The notes beneath the pieces were generated by a model, which did not search any database, was not told the origin of the DNA, and saw only the letters and a program-made list of their open reading frames with translations. A stretch of 64,000 nt of DNA, taken from NCBI GenBank assembly GCA_022577435.1, contig JAKOON010000004.1, forward strand, positions 3,867,001-3,931,000, given 5' to 3'. This document shows, one piece after another, positions 24,594 to 35,798 of this stretch. The first letter of the stretch is position 1, and every line of letters begins with the position of its first letter. The position numbers and the translations under genes were made by a program. Source of the DNA: Embiotoca jacksoni. Lineage: Eukaryota; Chordata; Actinopteri; Embiotocidae.

Positions 24594-24875
24594 GCTGAGC
24601 CAGCCCCATGTGAAACACAGAGAGGACAGTGGATAAACAGGAGAATTAGCACAACCGTCAATTAAACTCACAGAGCTAAAAGCCTGCACACTACGTTGAC
24701 TTTTAGCCAGTCTTGTTGGATAAATGCAAACGTGCGTCCTCTGGTAACGCTGTATATCAGTATGACGTCACCGTTTACAGCTCAGATTATTGCCATTATC
24801 ACGTATGAATTTTATAGTGAATTCTTTTGTATTCAAAATGATACCAGTATTATTGTGAATGATATGATATGTCAA

Positions 24876-24895
24876 CCCCCCCCCCCCCCCCCCCC
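24876..24895. repeat. C20 homopolymer
   Basis: Twenty C in a row, an unusual length for a C run in vertebrate DNA. G20 on the minus strand. Confidence 0.95.
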
Positions 24896-26548
24896 TCGAT
24901 ACCTGTTGACACTTGGTATGAAGTTTGGCCCAAACGGTGTGCACGAGGCCATTCACTGTAGGATCCAAATAATCTCTCCGAGATTAATTCTCCGTTGGTG
25001 ACACACTATACATTAGGCATCATCTAGAATCATGCACCTCGCTTATTCTGTGGATCATGACCATATCGGTGTCTGTTTTGGACTATTACTCTGCCCTCTC
25101 TTCCCAATTTCAGCTCCATTTCTCTTCACCATTTTGTCATCTCCTTCATGTTTCCTTTGCTCATTCATGCCCATAATCTGCTACTCCATTCAATTTTACA
25201 AATAAAGGTGGGCATAAGTGTGATAGATTCTGTGTCGCTAAGAAGTATCTGAGTATGGAGATAAGGCTTGCTCAGCCACGACAACCTGTTGTATGAAATT
25301 GAAAATTTTGAGCATATTTCTGCACAGTCACAATCCCCAATGAGTCTGTTCTATTCCATTATGTAAATGAGTCTGTAAGAGTTACTCCTGGGAATTTATG
25401 AAACAGGGGCAGACATTTATATAGAGTGAACATATGCCGTGTCCTCCACTGGCTGCCGAGGCCCAACTTGTAGCGAGTAACAAGAGTTACCATGACATTA
25501 TGAATGGACGGTAATAAACAGCTTTTAAAAATGGGATAAAGCTGCGCATGCTGCTGTTGGCAAGACAATGCCGACCTTCTTCAGTTCATTCTCTGGCAGA
25601 AAGATGTAATGATCCCACCAGATCATGCCCTTGGAGTTCTTACCAACAACAGTCAATAGTGGGTAATACACTCAGGCCTCTAAACATCCTTGTACACACA
25701 TACATACCCCACTTCCTTGTCCTCTCCTAGTATCTCTGCACACTTATAGAGGCTCACATTCCCAAAATTTGCATTTAAATCGAAAACAGAGAAAGTAATT
25801 CCTTAATTCCCTGAGTATTCACAGTCCCAGATGACCCCCCCACCCACTCCACAGTGTCCTCCCACACACATCTACAAGAACAGAACAATCTTTTCCTGGA
25901 TACCACTGTGCTTGACACCTCCTCTTCCTCCCCCACATAATATGCACAAAAGGGTGTATATACACGTGTGCACGTGCACATATATGGACACAAACTGACC
26001 GCACACACTGGAGTGTGTGTGTCAGAGTGTCAGAAGAGGGTGTGTGAGGATCTGCGCTGTTATTAGGAGTAACACAACGACTGATGCGCTGCTCTGAGCT
26101 CTGAGCTCTCTCTGCGGTCACTTTATTATGTGGGCAGTGGCAGCTGTCTGAGGACACCCTTTATCTACTGCAGTTTATTAACCGGGAAATTATGCTTGCG
26201 AAGACACAATTAACTGATGCAATAAAAAAAAGAAAAGAAAAAAATAGGGAGTCCCTTTCTGTGATAACACTGCTGGGTGACACTACTGCTTTTGATATAA
26301 CCTTCCAGCAAAAGCTCATCTTAACTGTTTCATAACAGCTTGTCAGTCTCTAGGCTTGATATGTGTTGACAGATTTTAAAGCCCTCTAACGGTCACATCA
26401 ACATAACTGACTTAATTGACTTAATGAAATGGATCCAAAGGACAACTGGAGGCAATTATCGTGCATTTTGGACGGGAGGATTGAAGTGTGAGCAGTTACC
26501 TGTGTTTCATCTTGTGGCATGCAGTTGTACTATATAGTTCCATTTAAT

Positions 26549-26710
26549 GGGGCGACTGTGGCTCAGATTGTAGAGTGAGTCGCTACTAATCAAAAGATCG
26601 GTGATTTAATCCAGTTTCTTCTGTCCACAAGCCAAGCTGCCCTTGGCCAAGACACTGAACCCCAAGTTGTTCCTGACTGCAGGCGAGCACCTTGCATGGC
26701 AGCTCTGACA
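26549..26710 (+). mobile_element. tRNA-derived SINE-like repeat, degenerate
   Basis: Begins GGGGCGACTGTGGCTCAG with a tRNA A-box-like TGGCTCAGATTGTAGAG, followed about 30 bases later by a weakened B-box region (GATCGGTGATTTAATCC). After that comes the CTTGGCCAAGACACTGAACC block. As I recall them, these three blocks in this order and spacing typify a short repeat very common in teleost genomes and read like a Pol III-type SINE. The end is not sharply defined and no target-site duplication was found. Confidence 0.7.
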
Positions 26711-26931
26711 CAGTAATAATTATTCATATTTGGCGACATTTGGTAGAGCTAATGGTTACTGTGTGTTTAGTGTTTATATTTATGGCCACTGATCTCACGT
26801 GTGAAAACGTTTTTATGCAGAAGATTTACAGAATTCATGTTTTGCATCTAGGCTCTGACCACCAGGAAAAAAAATCAAACTCATCATGAAGGGGAAAGTT
26901 AACAACAATACAAACTTCCCCTTTCATCTGT

Positions 26932-26949
26932 GTTTTTTTTTTTTTTTTT
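26932..26949. repeat. T18 homopolymer
   Basis: Run of about 18 T, about 220 bases right of the SINE-like repeat and not clearly part of it. Confidence 0.9.
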
Positions 26950-27609
26950 CAGCACAATTTCCATATAGATGTGTGACTGAGGCGTCAGTCATCAAAGGAA
27001 TAGCCATGCAGGACCGTGACATGTAGTGCATGGTCCTGGATTAAGCAAAGAGCAGCAGCACTGCGGGGCTTTTAAATGACACGTGACGGGATTCTTCTAT
27101 TGCTCATTGGGACACCAAAAAATATTTAGGGTGTATGAAAGCATAAGCATCTGCTGCCTTGGGTGCAGCGTGCCCTAAAATGTTCCACAGTACACAAGTA
27201 GCATACACAGAAATGCCTGATGTCTATTGCCTGCATAGTCTTTTTCTGTGCCAGTTTAGCAACATCATGGCGGATTGTGTCATCTGTATTTGACTAGCAA
27301 CCCCCCCCCCCTCCATCTCTCAAAAACACTGTCTGTCGACCTGCCAGCTCTGACCTACACGATAAACACCAGCAGGCTTCACTTCTCTTATCATTTAACT
27401 GCACAATGACACCACGTCTAATCATCTCAATCACAGGGAGTGTTACCATGCCGATATATATGTACAATTTAGCTATATTAGGACAGAAACAAATCATCTA
27501 AGCTGTCAGAAATGCCTCCAAACTCAATCTATTTCCAGCTCTGCCTGTCATACAAAACTCATATATCCTATTTAACAAGTAGGGTGTGAAAGACGTTTGT
27601 CAAGTTTTC

Positions 27610-27642
27610 AAAAAGAAAAAAGAAAAAAGAAAAAAAAGAAAG
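27610..27642. repeat. (A)nG purine tract
   Basis: Runs of five to eight A separated by single G, pure purine. Confidence 0.9.
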
Positions 27643-27814
27643 CAATATAAACCAGGCACTGATATATAATTATTTTCCTCTTTGCATGTGCTTCTTTTTT
27701 TACACTACCTCTGTAAAAGAAGCAGTGACGATAGTATGTTAATCGAGCAAACAGGCGTGTCTCTTAGGGATTCACTATACTTCTCCGCGTTACTGGGTTT
27801 GATTTTATGACTTT

Positions 27815-28065
27815 GGTCTGCCAGCTTACAGCACATGTCTTAATGTCTCCATCATCTAAATAAGGTCCCCTGACTCCCTGCTCAGCTAAATGTCATCAGC
27901 ATGCGAATGCAGTAGCCACAAACCTCCCATAAGTGACTTCTGCCTCTAAGCCTTGAAGGAAAAGGTTCCTGCCTTAATATGCGAACTAAAGATGAGCGCC
28001 CCAGTGCTTTCCCTAGCCTGTATCACTTATTAATAAAAGAGCTAAGAGGTCCACTCTCTGGGGTT
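27815..28065. promoter_or_regulatory. candidate conserved non-coding element
   Basis: Complex sequence without tandem repeats or transposon hallmarks. It contains a POU-octamer-like CATGCGAATGCAG near 27900-27912 and several TTATTAATAA/TAAATAAGG-type AT cores. No reading frame of note. The call rests only on texture. Confidence 0.2.
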
Positions 28066-28984
28066 CTGATCAATGCTGAATCGTTTAATGCAGTTCAGTG
28101 AGCTTATGTGTGTACGTGTGTGTACGTGTGTGTGTATGAGCATGTGTGTGTTGTGTCTTTATGCTAACTGGCTAAAATATAAAAGCTTGTTTATGTTGTT
28201 TACATTTGTTTACTTATATGAATTTAATAGATGATTATAGTGATTGAGAAGATCAGGGCACACAACATATAATTGCAAATAAGGTCCTAGGTACCACTGA
28301 GAAAATTGAGGTCATGACCTCAGTATTTGGGGATTTTGGGTGTTGTAGTGGCTTGAGATACTCAAATTCTTATTTTCTACAAGCTGACGCTACTATTGTG
28401 AACTCAATTTTGTTTACTTTGAAAAAATAAACAAGTAAATTATTCAATATTTTCCCATGAGAACCTTTATACAAGTTTAAGCATATTCAAACTCCTTTAC
28501 TTTAACAAGTTTTTCAACCTAAATATGCTTTGTCTCTACTATAATCCGTTGGAGAGTAACACAGCACAGGTATTTGGTTAGCGTAAGACACAAAACCACT
28601 TGGTTGTTCCTGGAAAGATTGGTGTTTGGGTTGAAAGAGATGACCTTTTTTGTCATGTTACAAAAATAAACATGTGGTTAAGGTTATGGAAAGGTCATGA
28701 TTAAAAGAAATGCTGACCTTCAGTTTGAAAAGGAAAAAACAGCAATCTTCCTCTTTAAAGTCTGATGTTTTGTCAACCCATCCTTCCAACCCGACCTCCT
28801 CCCTGTGAGAACACAGTAGTTTTATAGGTAAACCGGTATTATACTTTCCATGACCTCAACAGTCATCACGAAAGGCTCTATGTGGAAATCCGCGTACCTC
28901 AAATCTTTCGTGAGCACGCTGACTCGTCCTTGCAGCCACGACGCAAGAAGTTTACCAACTGAAAATCCATTTTAGAAAACCAAA

Positions 28985-29194
28985 ATGGATGATGAATTTG
29001 AAGAGCGGCTGCGTGAACAGTTCCATTGCTACTCCTACATCTCCACATTTCGTCTTTAAAATAATAAGCAAAAGTGCGACAATTCTTGGAGGAAAATTGC
29101 CCAGAGTTTGCGAAAAAATGGGCGTGCGTGCCATCAATGTCTTCCTGTGGACAAGAGCAGGTGTGAAATACGTCCTCCAGAGTTGTACCAGTAG
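28985..29194 (+). pseudogene. MADF/Myb-SANT-like fragment with in-frame stop
   Basis: An ATG in good context (CAAAATGG) opens MDDEFEERLREQ, the usual start of the MADF-type DNA-binding protein that PIF/Harbinger elements encode beside their transposase. After 24 codons comes TAA (29057-29059). The same frame then reads on for 44 codons with KCDNSWRKIAQSLRKNG, matching the conserved NSWRxIA block of MADF domains, up to a stop at 29192-29194. The later part (RPPELYQ) has lost resemblance. The protein in intact elements binds element ends and helps import the transposase; this copy is inactive. The alternative is a domesticated MADF exon, but the internal stop and lack of splice signals argue against it. 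Confidence 0.6.
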
Positions 29195-29269
29195 TATAAA
29201 CAACGTCTGCGGTCTGTCTACACATCTGCCAGGGAATCCTGTATATTCAGGCCCTCTATGTCACCTCGG

Positions 29270-29283
29270 CCACTAGAGGGCAC
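29270..29283 (+). promoter_or_regulatory. CTCF-core-like motif inside a transposon remnant
   Basis: CCACTAGAGGGCAC fits all positions of CCASYAGRKGGCRS. It lies at the right edge of the MADF-containing repeat remnant (28850-29290), so it may be a feature of the repeat family rather than of this locus. Confidence 0.35.
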
Positions 29284-29691
29284 TGTCACAATAAAACTTA
29301 AGTATGGATCCTTATAGGCTGAATGCACAAACTGAGACCTTTTTTACGTGTTTACTGTAAACGCAAGTGTACCATGTGTCTGTCTATATGCACTTATGTT
29401 TACACAGGCTCATACGAGCTTTTGTCAGTGGCTGATCATTTTCCAGCTGACACTTCAATGTCTATTGACATTAAACTGACTATGTTTCGTCTCATTTTCT
29501 GATCTGTGAGATTTGCCCTTTATCTCGTCTGTTCCCTTTCATGTGTTGCTCTCCCACCAAGAGTCATTAGTCTTTTATTTCTCTTGTATCATTGTCCTCT
29601 CGCAACAATGTGAAGGCTCTACTTCTTTTTTCACTCATGGTCCTCTCTCTTGTGTGCTTCAAGTAAATTATTGTCATGGTAGGTTTATAAC

Positions 29692-29904
29692 CAGGCCCTC
29701 CAGTAAATAGCAATCAGAAATATTGACTCAAATTTAAGAAATCTCTGCAATATTTCCGAGAGCTTGCAATATTTTTTTTTAAATTCCCGAGATTCCTTCT
29801 GCAAAAAATAGGTAAATCTAACCTATAAATTACATCACAATAATTTAAGAAAAACTCGCAAAATCGCAACAATCAAGAAAAACCTCTCAAGTCTGGAGGG
29901 ACTG
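29692..29904. mobile_element. 213-bp MITE with 12-bp terminal inverted repeats
   Basis: CAGGCCCTCCAG at 29692-29703 and CTGGAGGGACTG at 29893-29904 are inverted repeats with one mismatch. The interior is AT-rich, with repeated GCAAxATxTTT/CGAGA-type words and no coding potential. No clear target-site duplication is visible, so it is old or ends slightly elsewhere. Confidence 0.6.
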
Positions 29905-30446
29905 CATTATTAAAGTTGATTTGATTAATTTCTTAATAAATGTCTTTGGCTGCGGCTTTTTTGTTATCGGTAGCTCACTTCAAATAGTAACGACTTATAC
30001 TTTTGGACTTATCATCCACAGTACCAGGAAAACAAGCATGGAGTAAAAAAGTGTCCTGAAGTGAAAACCACTCAAAAGAAAAGACTTCAACGTGCGACTT
30101 CACCACGGCGAGATAACAGAGATAACAACTTCTGACAGCTGGTGAGGGGTATGATGTGAAGGAACAGAGGATAAGGATGCAGCATGGTCGAGATAAATAA
30201 ACCCATGGGTGTTTTCTTAGCGGACAAAGAGACCAGTTGCCTCAAAGTCATCTTTCTGTCAAACAACTTAACTCAGGTGAAATCGGCCCATTCATTTTCT
30301 CAGTGTGAACTGCCACTGGAGCTGTTTAGAAATGTTACCAACAGTAGCAGGTTATCACTCCCTCGGCACACATAAACAAGCATCACAGGCCAGCGTAATA
30401 CAAGTTGCTTCCAGCTCCTGAAGGTGTGCAAATGTGTGTGTAAACG

Positions 30447-30448
<2 letters not shown>

Positions 30449-30521
<73 letters not shown>
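30449..30521. repeat. (GT)36 microsatellite
   Basis: Uninterrupted. Confidence 0.97.
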
Positions 30522-30522
<1 letters not shown>

Positions 30523-31373
30523 TGCTTATGAGTCCTACTTTCTATTTTAGTCCATTTCAATTCCTATTTTCAACTGTTTATATAGTTTTGCTGTTTGTTT
30601 CTCTTTCCATTATTTTATGTATTATGTTCTGGGGACAGAAGACAAAATTATCACGTCACATATCACATGCATGTCTTTCAATATAGCACCTGTAGCCCTA
30701 AAAACGAAATGCTGCCTGTTTGTCTCTGGGCTGAGGAGAAGACAAACAAACAAACAAACAGATCACAGTTCCAGGACCAATATTTATTGAAGTCTGTTTC
30801 TCTGTTGTTTTGTGTCTTTGTCTTTCCCAATACTCCCGTGCAATTGTTGGACACGGCTACTATGAGTTTGACTGCATTACAGGCTTTGACTTTACTGTGG
30901 CTGGTAAAACGTTTGTTTCCCACAGCAGCTCCTGAGCTCTAAATTGGCGACAGTATTGCAAATATGTTCTGTGATTTTTTTCAATTTTGTTTTTCTTCTT
31001 GTTGGCACCACAAATACCTTAACATACGACAAAAATCTGTTCTTACTTCTGTCTAAGGGGGGGACCACAGTGTCACACTTTGAAATCCCCCACACTCTAG
31101 AAATCCTTTGGTATTTACTGGGAATTTTCAGCCACAACAACAAATTGTCATTGTGGAGCTGGGTCTCAAATGTACTGTGATTTTTTTTCTGCACTTTAAG
31201 GACACCTTTTTGGATCCTGTAAAGATGCAAGAAAAACCTTTTTGATGTTTAATAAAATGAACAAAACCTCTCAAGGGCAATTAGGAAAAAAAATTGTTAT
31301 TTCTATTTAAAACATTTGTAAGCAAAACAACCATAATAAACTGCCAGTACTTCACATTTGTAGAAAAGCTTGT

Positions 31374-31752
31374 GTCATGGCGATGTCACTCCACCAGACT
31401 GAAACATCTCAACAACTACTGCATGGGCTGCCTTGAAATTTGCGAAACACGTTAAAGCTCCCATCACAATGAATTGTAATCATTCTGGTGTCCTGCTGAC
31501 ATTTTGTAGTGCAGGGTCATCAGGGCAAAATTCAAGTTATCACCAAAGAGCAGCAAAACTAATGACATTTCAGTGTCAGCTGTACTTTGTACTCACCGCT
31601 ATTTTGCCATCAGGCAAAACGACGCTGGTCAACATGGTAAAAACATTACACCTGCTTATAATCAGCACGCTAGCTCTGTGACCACTGTTAGCAGTAGCAC
31701 CATAGGTAGAAGCAGAACCTGACAGAGACACTCGTGTGGCTGTAGACTGATT
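31374..31752 (+). repeat. teleost intron-type dispersed repeat
   Basis: Blocks CTGCATGGGCTGCCTTGAAATTTG, ATGAATTGTAATCATT, CAAAACTAATGACATT, TCAGCTGTACTTTGTACTCA, AACATGGTAAAAACATTA.ACCTGCT and GTGGCTGTAGACT follow the order of a very common teleost dispersed repeat as I remember it. The copy is diverged and non-coding. The family's class is uncertain. Confidence 0.6.
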
Positions 31753-32009
31753 AGTATTAAGTCAGGACTTATCGACACCAAGCCTCGACATCAGTGTTGT
31801 TGAAGGGGGGACTGACATCATGATTAACTGACACACGGACTAATCAGTCAACCGCTCACATAAATAAGGTCATTGAATCAATGAGTCTTTCAAATATTGC
31901 CTGTGCACCGTAATCACGGTGTTTGCACATGTGTCTGTGCCCGTTTTATTTTTTGTGTGTAGCCTTGCTGTGCTCCAAAGCAGAGTGTGCTGAAGATAAT
32001 AAGTCTGAA

Positions 32010-32080
32010 GCCCCGAAGAGTGAGGGAGAGACAGAGAGATATAAAGGGACTAAGAGGGAGGGAGAGGGAGGGATGGAGGG
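32010..32080. repeat. purine-rich GA/GGGA tract
   Basis: Mostly A and G with repeated GGGAGGG words; possible triplex or quadruplex former. Confidence 0.8.
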
Positions 32081-32302
32081 TTTGCTCTCACAGAATGCAC
32101 AATGGAGCAAGCAATGAGACAGGAATGTCAATACACCCTGTGAGCATTGCCTGGAATACCTAAACGTGCTGTCAAGTAGAGACACAGTAGGACAGTCTCA
32201 GCCTAGAGGTGGTGTGTTTGATGTGTGTTGCAGTAGTGTATCCTCCGTGTGTGAGTCAACAGCTAGCACCAACAGCATTTCGCAGACTCTCAGACATCAC
32301 CT

Positions 32303-32309
32303 GCACACG

Positions 32310-32361
<52 letters not shown>
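32303..32361. repeat. (CA)n microsatellite
   Basis: CG interruptions at the left end, then pure CA. Confidence 0.97.
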
Positions 32362-32362
<1 letters not shown>

Positions 32363-32592
32363 GAGGGAGTGACACCCAGGACTCTTCAAGTATGTTACAA
32401 GGTCAACCGATAATTTCCCTGTCATCAATACTGTAATAGATTCAAACTGTAGGACAAACTGCATTAAATCGCCGCTGAACACAGTCAGAGTTTGTACTGA
32501 TGAACACACAAACCAGCGCATGTGCAGCGCTTGTGGAAATGACTGAGTGAGGGAGACAGATGGTGACTCATACCCCACTTTAGATTGCCAGC

Positions 32593-32873
32593 ACTACATT
32601 TCCCATGAGGCCACTCGTAACGCCTTCTGTCAGAGGCAATGTTCTTCCTGTTTTTCTGTGATTGGAGTGCGGACTCAAGGGAAAAGGTCAGATGTCAGAG
32701 CGAGAGAGTGTGAGCAGAAACACTACGTTACAGAGCAAGATTATAAACAGCAGCAAGTTGTTTTGTTCACATGGGTCCGTACAATATTTTCAAATTACGT
32801 AGTCAAATTCTTTTGTGCCCGCTTCATGTGCTTCTCCTGCAGTACTTTCATTTACTACATTTCCCAGAATGAC
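32593..32873 (+). promoter_or_regulatory. pair of ZNF143/SBS-like motifs
   Basis: ACTACATTTCCCATGAG at 32593-32609 and ACTACATTTCCCAGAATGAC at 32854-32873 are direct copies of the ACTACAnnTCCCAGAATGC-type site bound by ZNF143/Staf. Such words are also found in dispersed fish repeats, so this may be a repeat remnant rather than a promoter. No transcript start evidence. Confidence 0.35.
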
Positions 32874-32899
32874 TTTCATTAACCTCTAAAGCTAACCTT

Positions 32900-35678
32900 G
32901 TTCCACTTCACTGCCTGTGACTGGGTAGTTAAATCAGCTGGATTTCAGATACTTGCTATTGTCTGATTATAAATTTCCTGTCCAGTAATCAGGGATGTAT
33001 CCACATTTGATTTGTTTAGGATTTGTTCATAATCAACATCAGTCCGATGTCAAACATGTGCCATCAAGGGAACAATATCGTGGGCAGTAGTTGCCAGTCC
33101 AGAGTGAAGGTCACAGCCCTAAAGCAAAACACTGTATGTCTTGTTGATGTGTCCTCTGAGGCAGCTGTCAGTTTTAAGATCAGTATCACTTCCTCTTTTA
33201 TGAGGACTTTGTTCCTATTGAGCCTTGATGCAGAAGACAGTCTGAAAGAATTCCTCATTTTAAATTTGGTTCATGATTATTTTCATGATGAAATGACCTG
33301 TTCGGAGTGTCGCCTTGTATTTGTGTCGCACTGCCAGAAAAGTTACTCTTGAGTAAAATCAATATATTGATGAGTCAATACATTTTCTGTGACTGACATT
33401 AACTTCGGACTTTTGATTCTCAAAGTCAGTATCCTACTGCATGTCGGTGTCACTGCTGAAATCTCTTCAAATATTAACACAGTTAAATGCATCTTAATGG
33501 CTGTTTCACTGTAATACATCACCAAATACAGGACAACAAATTTGCATTATTGCTCATTTATAAATCCTCTCTGTAACTGGAACATCTACAATGGTTTGAT
33601 ATAATTGTTATAATTGTATTTAAAAACAAAAAAAAAACACAAAAAAAACAGCTACAAATCACAGCTTCGAGTTCATATTTGTCTTTTTATGTTCATCTTT
33701 TCTGTCTTTTGTTTACTCCATGCCTTTTTCGATTCCTGTCACTTCACTAGCCTACTTTTTTGTTATGTCAACAGCATATTGTGCTGCTGCGGTATCATTT
33801 GAAAATCCGATTGGATTGGAAAGAAGTTTCATCTGCCGTTTGCCAGTTATTCATGAGAATCCAGCGAACAACAATGTCATCTTGTGGCTGTTTGTTTGAC
33901 AGTTTTGTCAATGACAAGGGTAACTATTCCTTCTCGATCATTTATCATTCACATATTCTAACTGATGGAGTCATACTGGTTGGCTATGGAGGGGCTGAAG
34001 GCAAGCTGAAAGGCCTTTCTAAACATTTTGTAAAGCTCTAAGCAATAGCCCCGAGGCTATCGCTTAGAGCTCAGACAGACAAATCCTTACCTTCAGAACC
34101 GAGAGCTGACAGCTGCTGGTCAGATACTGTGAGCACTGAAGAAGACATCATGTCTACCTCCATCAAAGAGAGTGAGTCAGCTGAAGCCAAGAGAAACAGT
34201 TTCTACAATAACAGACGAGACAAAGAGCTAAACTGCTACATCTCATCCAACTTCACGTGTTTGTCCTCCTCAGCTGCAAAAAGAGAAGCCAAGCAAACGT
34301 AATGAATGCAATTTCTTGCTGTTTTAAAGTTCGGCCGTGCTACCGATTTACTGTAGCTTCATATTTTCACATTTGGCCTGTTTCCAGGTGAATAAGCTGA
34401 AATGTCCAGGGAGAGCGCAAACAGGAAGCAGCCGTACATCACCTGGCATGAATAGAGCGGTTTCCATGACAACCGCAGACCTAGTTCCACCAACAGCACT
34501 TGATGGGAAGTATGAATGTAACCACGTTTTCCATGGTTATACTTTTCTGTAAAAAAGCTAAATTGATAATCTATTAAGAGTGCGTTGTAGTATCCATAGA
34601 GGCTAAATATAAACATTAATGTCGCACAATCAATATTTTCAGTTCCACTGTGATGCTCTTTGAACTTTATAATCCATTGAGCTGCATTTACCAATCCAAA
34701 GCTTTCAGATCAGATTTATTCAATAGTGTTATATAACATATGACATAAAGATGAATTTAAATCAATCCATACCAGCAGAAAGAGTTTCTATATCCACGAG
34801 GTAATGGAGGTATTACTTAGTGCAAATAGGTCTTTTAATGCAAGACTATCACAGTTATATCATCCTTAGATTGTATGGTGCACGAGAACAAGTTTACATG
34901 ACACCAAAATGGGTAAGATGATTATTAAAATATGTTTTAGAAGTGATGGCATGGGTCAGAGGATTTTTCAGAGGCTATAAGCCCACTGTGCACTGCATGC
35001 TCAGCACCAAACGCAAAGTTTGTAACTAGCCAGTGAACACAGTGAAGTCATTTGCAGGGAAAGAGGCCGACATCTGACTGAGGAGCTTGTACCAAAATCC
35101 CAGCTACAACCGAGTGAATGTGGCTTTTACGTTCATTAGATGGGCCCAAGCAGCATGAATAATAATATTCCTTCATAGCTGTTTAATGTGTAAATAAGCA
35201 ACTGTTTGCCAAAAAGTTCAGGTGGTCATATGATGGTGATGAGTTCACAAGATGTTTCAACTGCTCCCAAGGGGTCCAAAAAAATTAACCGTGAATCTTC
35301 ATAAACTAAGTAAATGTATTTATACACACTCAACATTTACTTTGCATATTTCGCTTTTTTCAGAGTTGGGATATGGGCTTATCCAACACATTGTAAATAG
35401 AATGTGGTGTTTTTCTAGTGCCAAGAAAAATACAAAACATTTGCAACACCAAAAAGTAAATATGTGTGCAAATACTTAATGGCAGTCATACAACTGGATC
35501 TTCCTGCAGTCTGGGTTAAGTTGGGAGAGGCTCAGGAAGGGAGAGATTTCACTTGAACTGATCCTAAAAACAAACAAACATTTTACAGCTTAGATTTTCG
35601 AACAGATTTACGGAAAATATTTCTCTTTTGTGCTGTAAATCAGACAGACAGCCATGTGCCACAGAGAGCCCACAGTCG
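32900..35678. other. intronic stretch with one hairpin
   Basis: Only the hairpin at 34034-34071 stands out. A plus-strand frame at 33760-34041 runs into its left arm but shows no domain. Confidence 0.55.
34034..34071. repeat. 17-bp-arm hairpin with 4-base loop
   Basis: AGCTCTAAGCAATAGCC, loop CCGA, GGCTATCGCTTAGAGCT. The arms pair at 16 of 17 positions; the one mismatch would be a wobble pair in RNA of one strand. The stem does not extend outward, so it is too short for a normal microRNA precursor. Confidence 0.8.
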
Positions 35679-35798
35679 GCAGGTTTTCATTCCACCAGAG
35701 GCGGAGAAGTTGCCAGGTGATTTTACTGACAAGTTCTCCCCCTCCACTAGAACGAGCGCCAATCGGTGGGTTGAGTGTTCAGTTGGAATGAAACCTGC
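35679..35798. mobile_element. 120-bp MITE-like element with 15-16 bp terminal inverted repeats
   Basis: GCAGGTTTTCATTCCA (35679-35694) and TGGAATGAAACCTGC (35784-35798) are inverted repeats differing by one T in a T run. The interior carries GAGAAGTTGCCAGGTGATTT and has small open frames on both strands, which are a by-product of length, not genes. Confidence 0.55.

Larger units (their letters stand above)
21900..26548. other. intronic stretch with only microsatellites and a C20 run
   Basis: Apart from the arrays listed, the sequence at 23640-24060 and 25030-25340 looks complex and repeat-free and might hold conserved non-coding elements, but no specific motif cluster supports a call. Confidence 0.5.
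28850..29290 (+). mobile_element. PIF/Harbinger-like remnant with decayed MADF-domain frame
   Basis: Repeat remnant around a MADF-like coding fragment, which is listed separately. The right flank carries CGGCCACTAGAGGGCACTGTCAC, a sort of word often seen at the edges of teleost repeats. I could not find a clean terminal inverted repeat, so both borders are approximate. Confidence 0.5.

Noticed and set aside
34034..34071. Hairpin as a microRNA precursor or bacterial terminator
   Set aside because: The stem is only 17 bp with a 4-base loop and no extension, below microRNA size; the genome is eukaryotic and no U-tract gene end is near.
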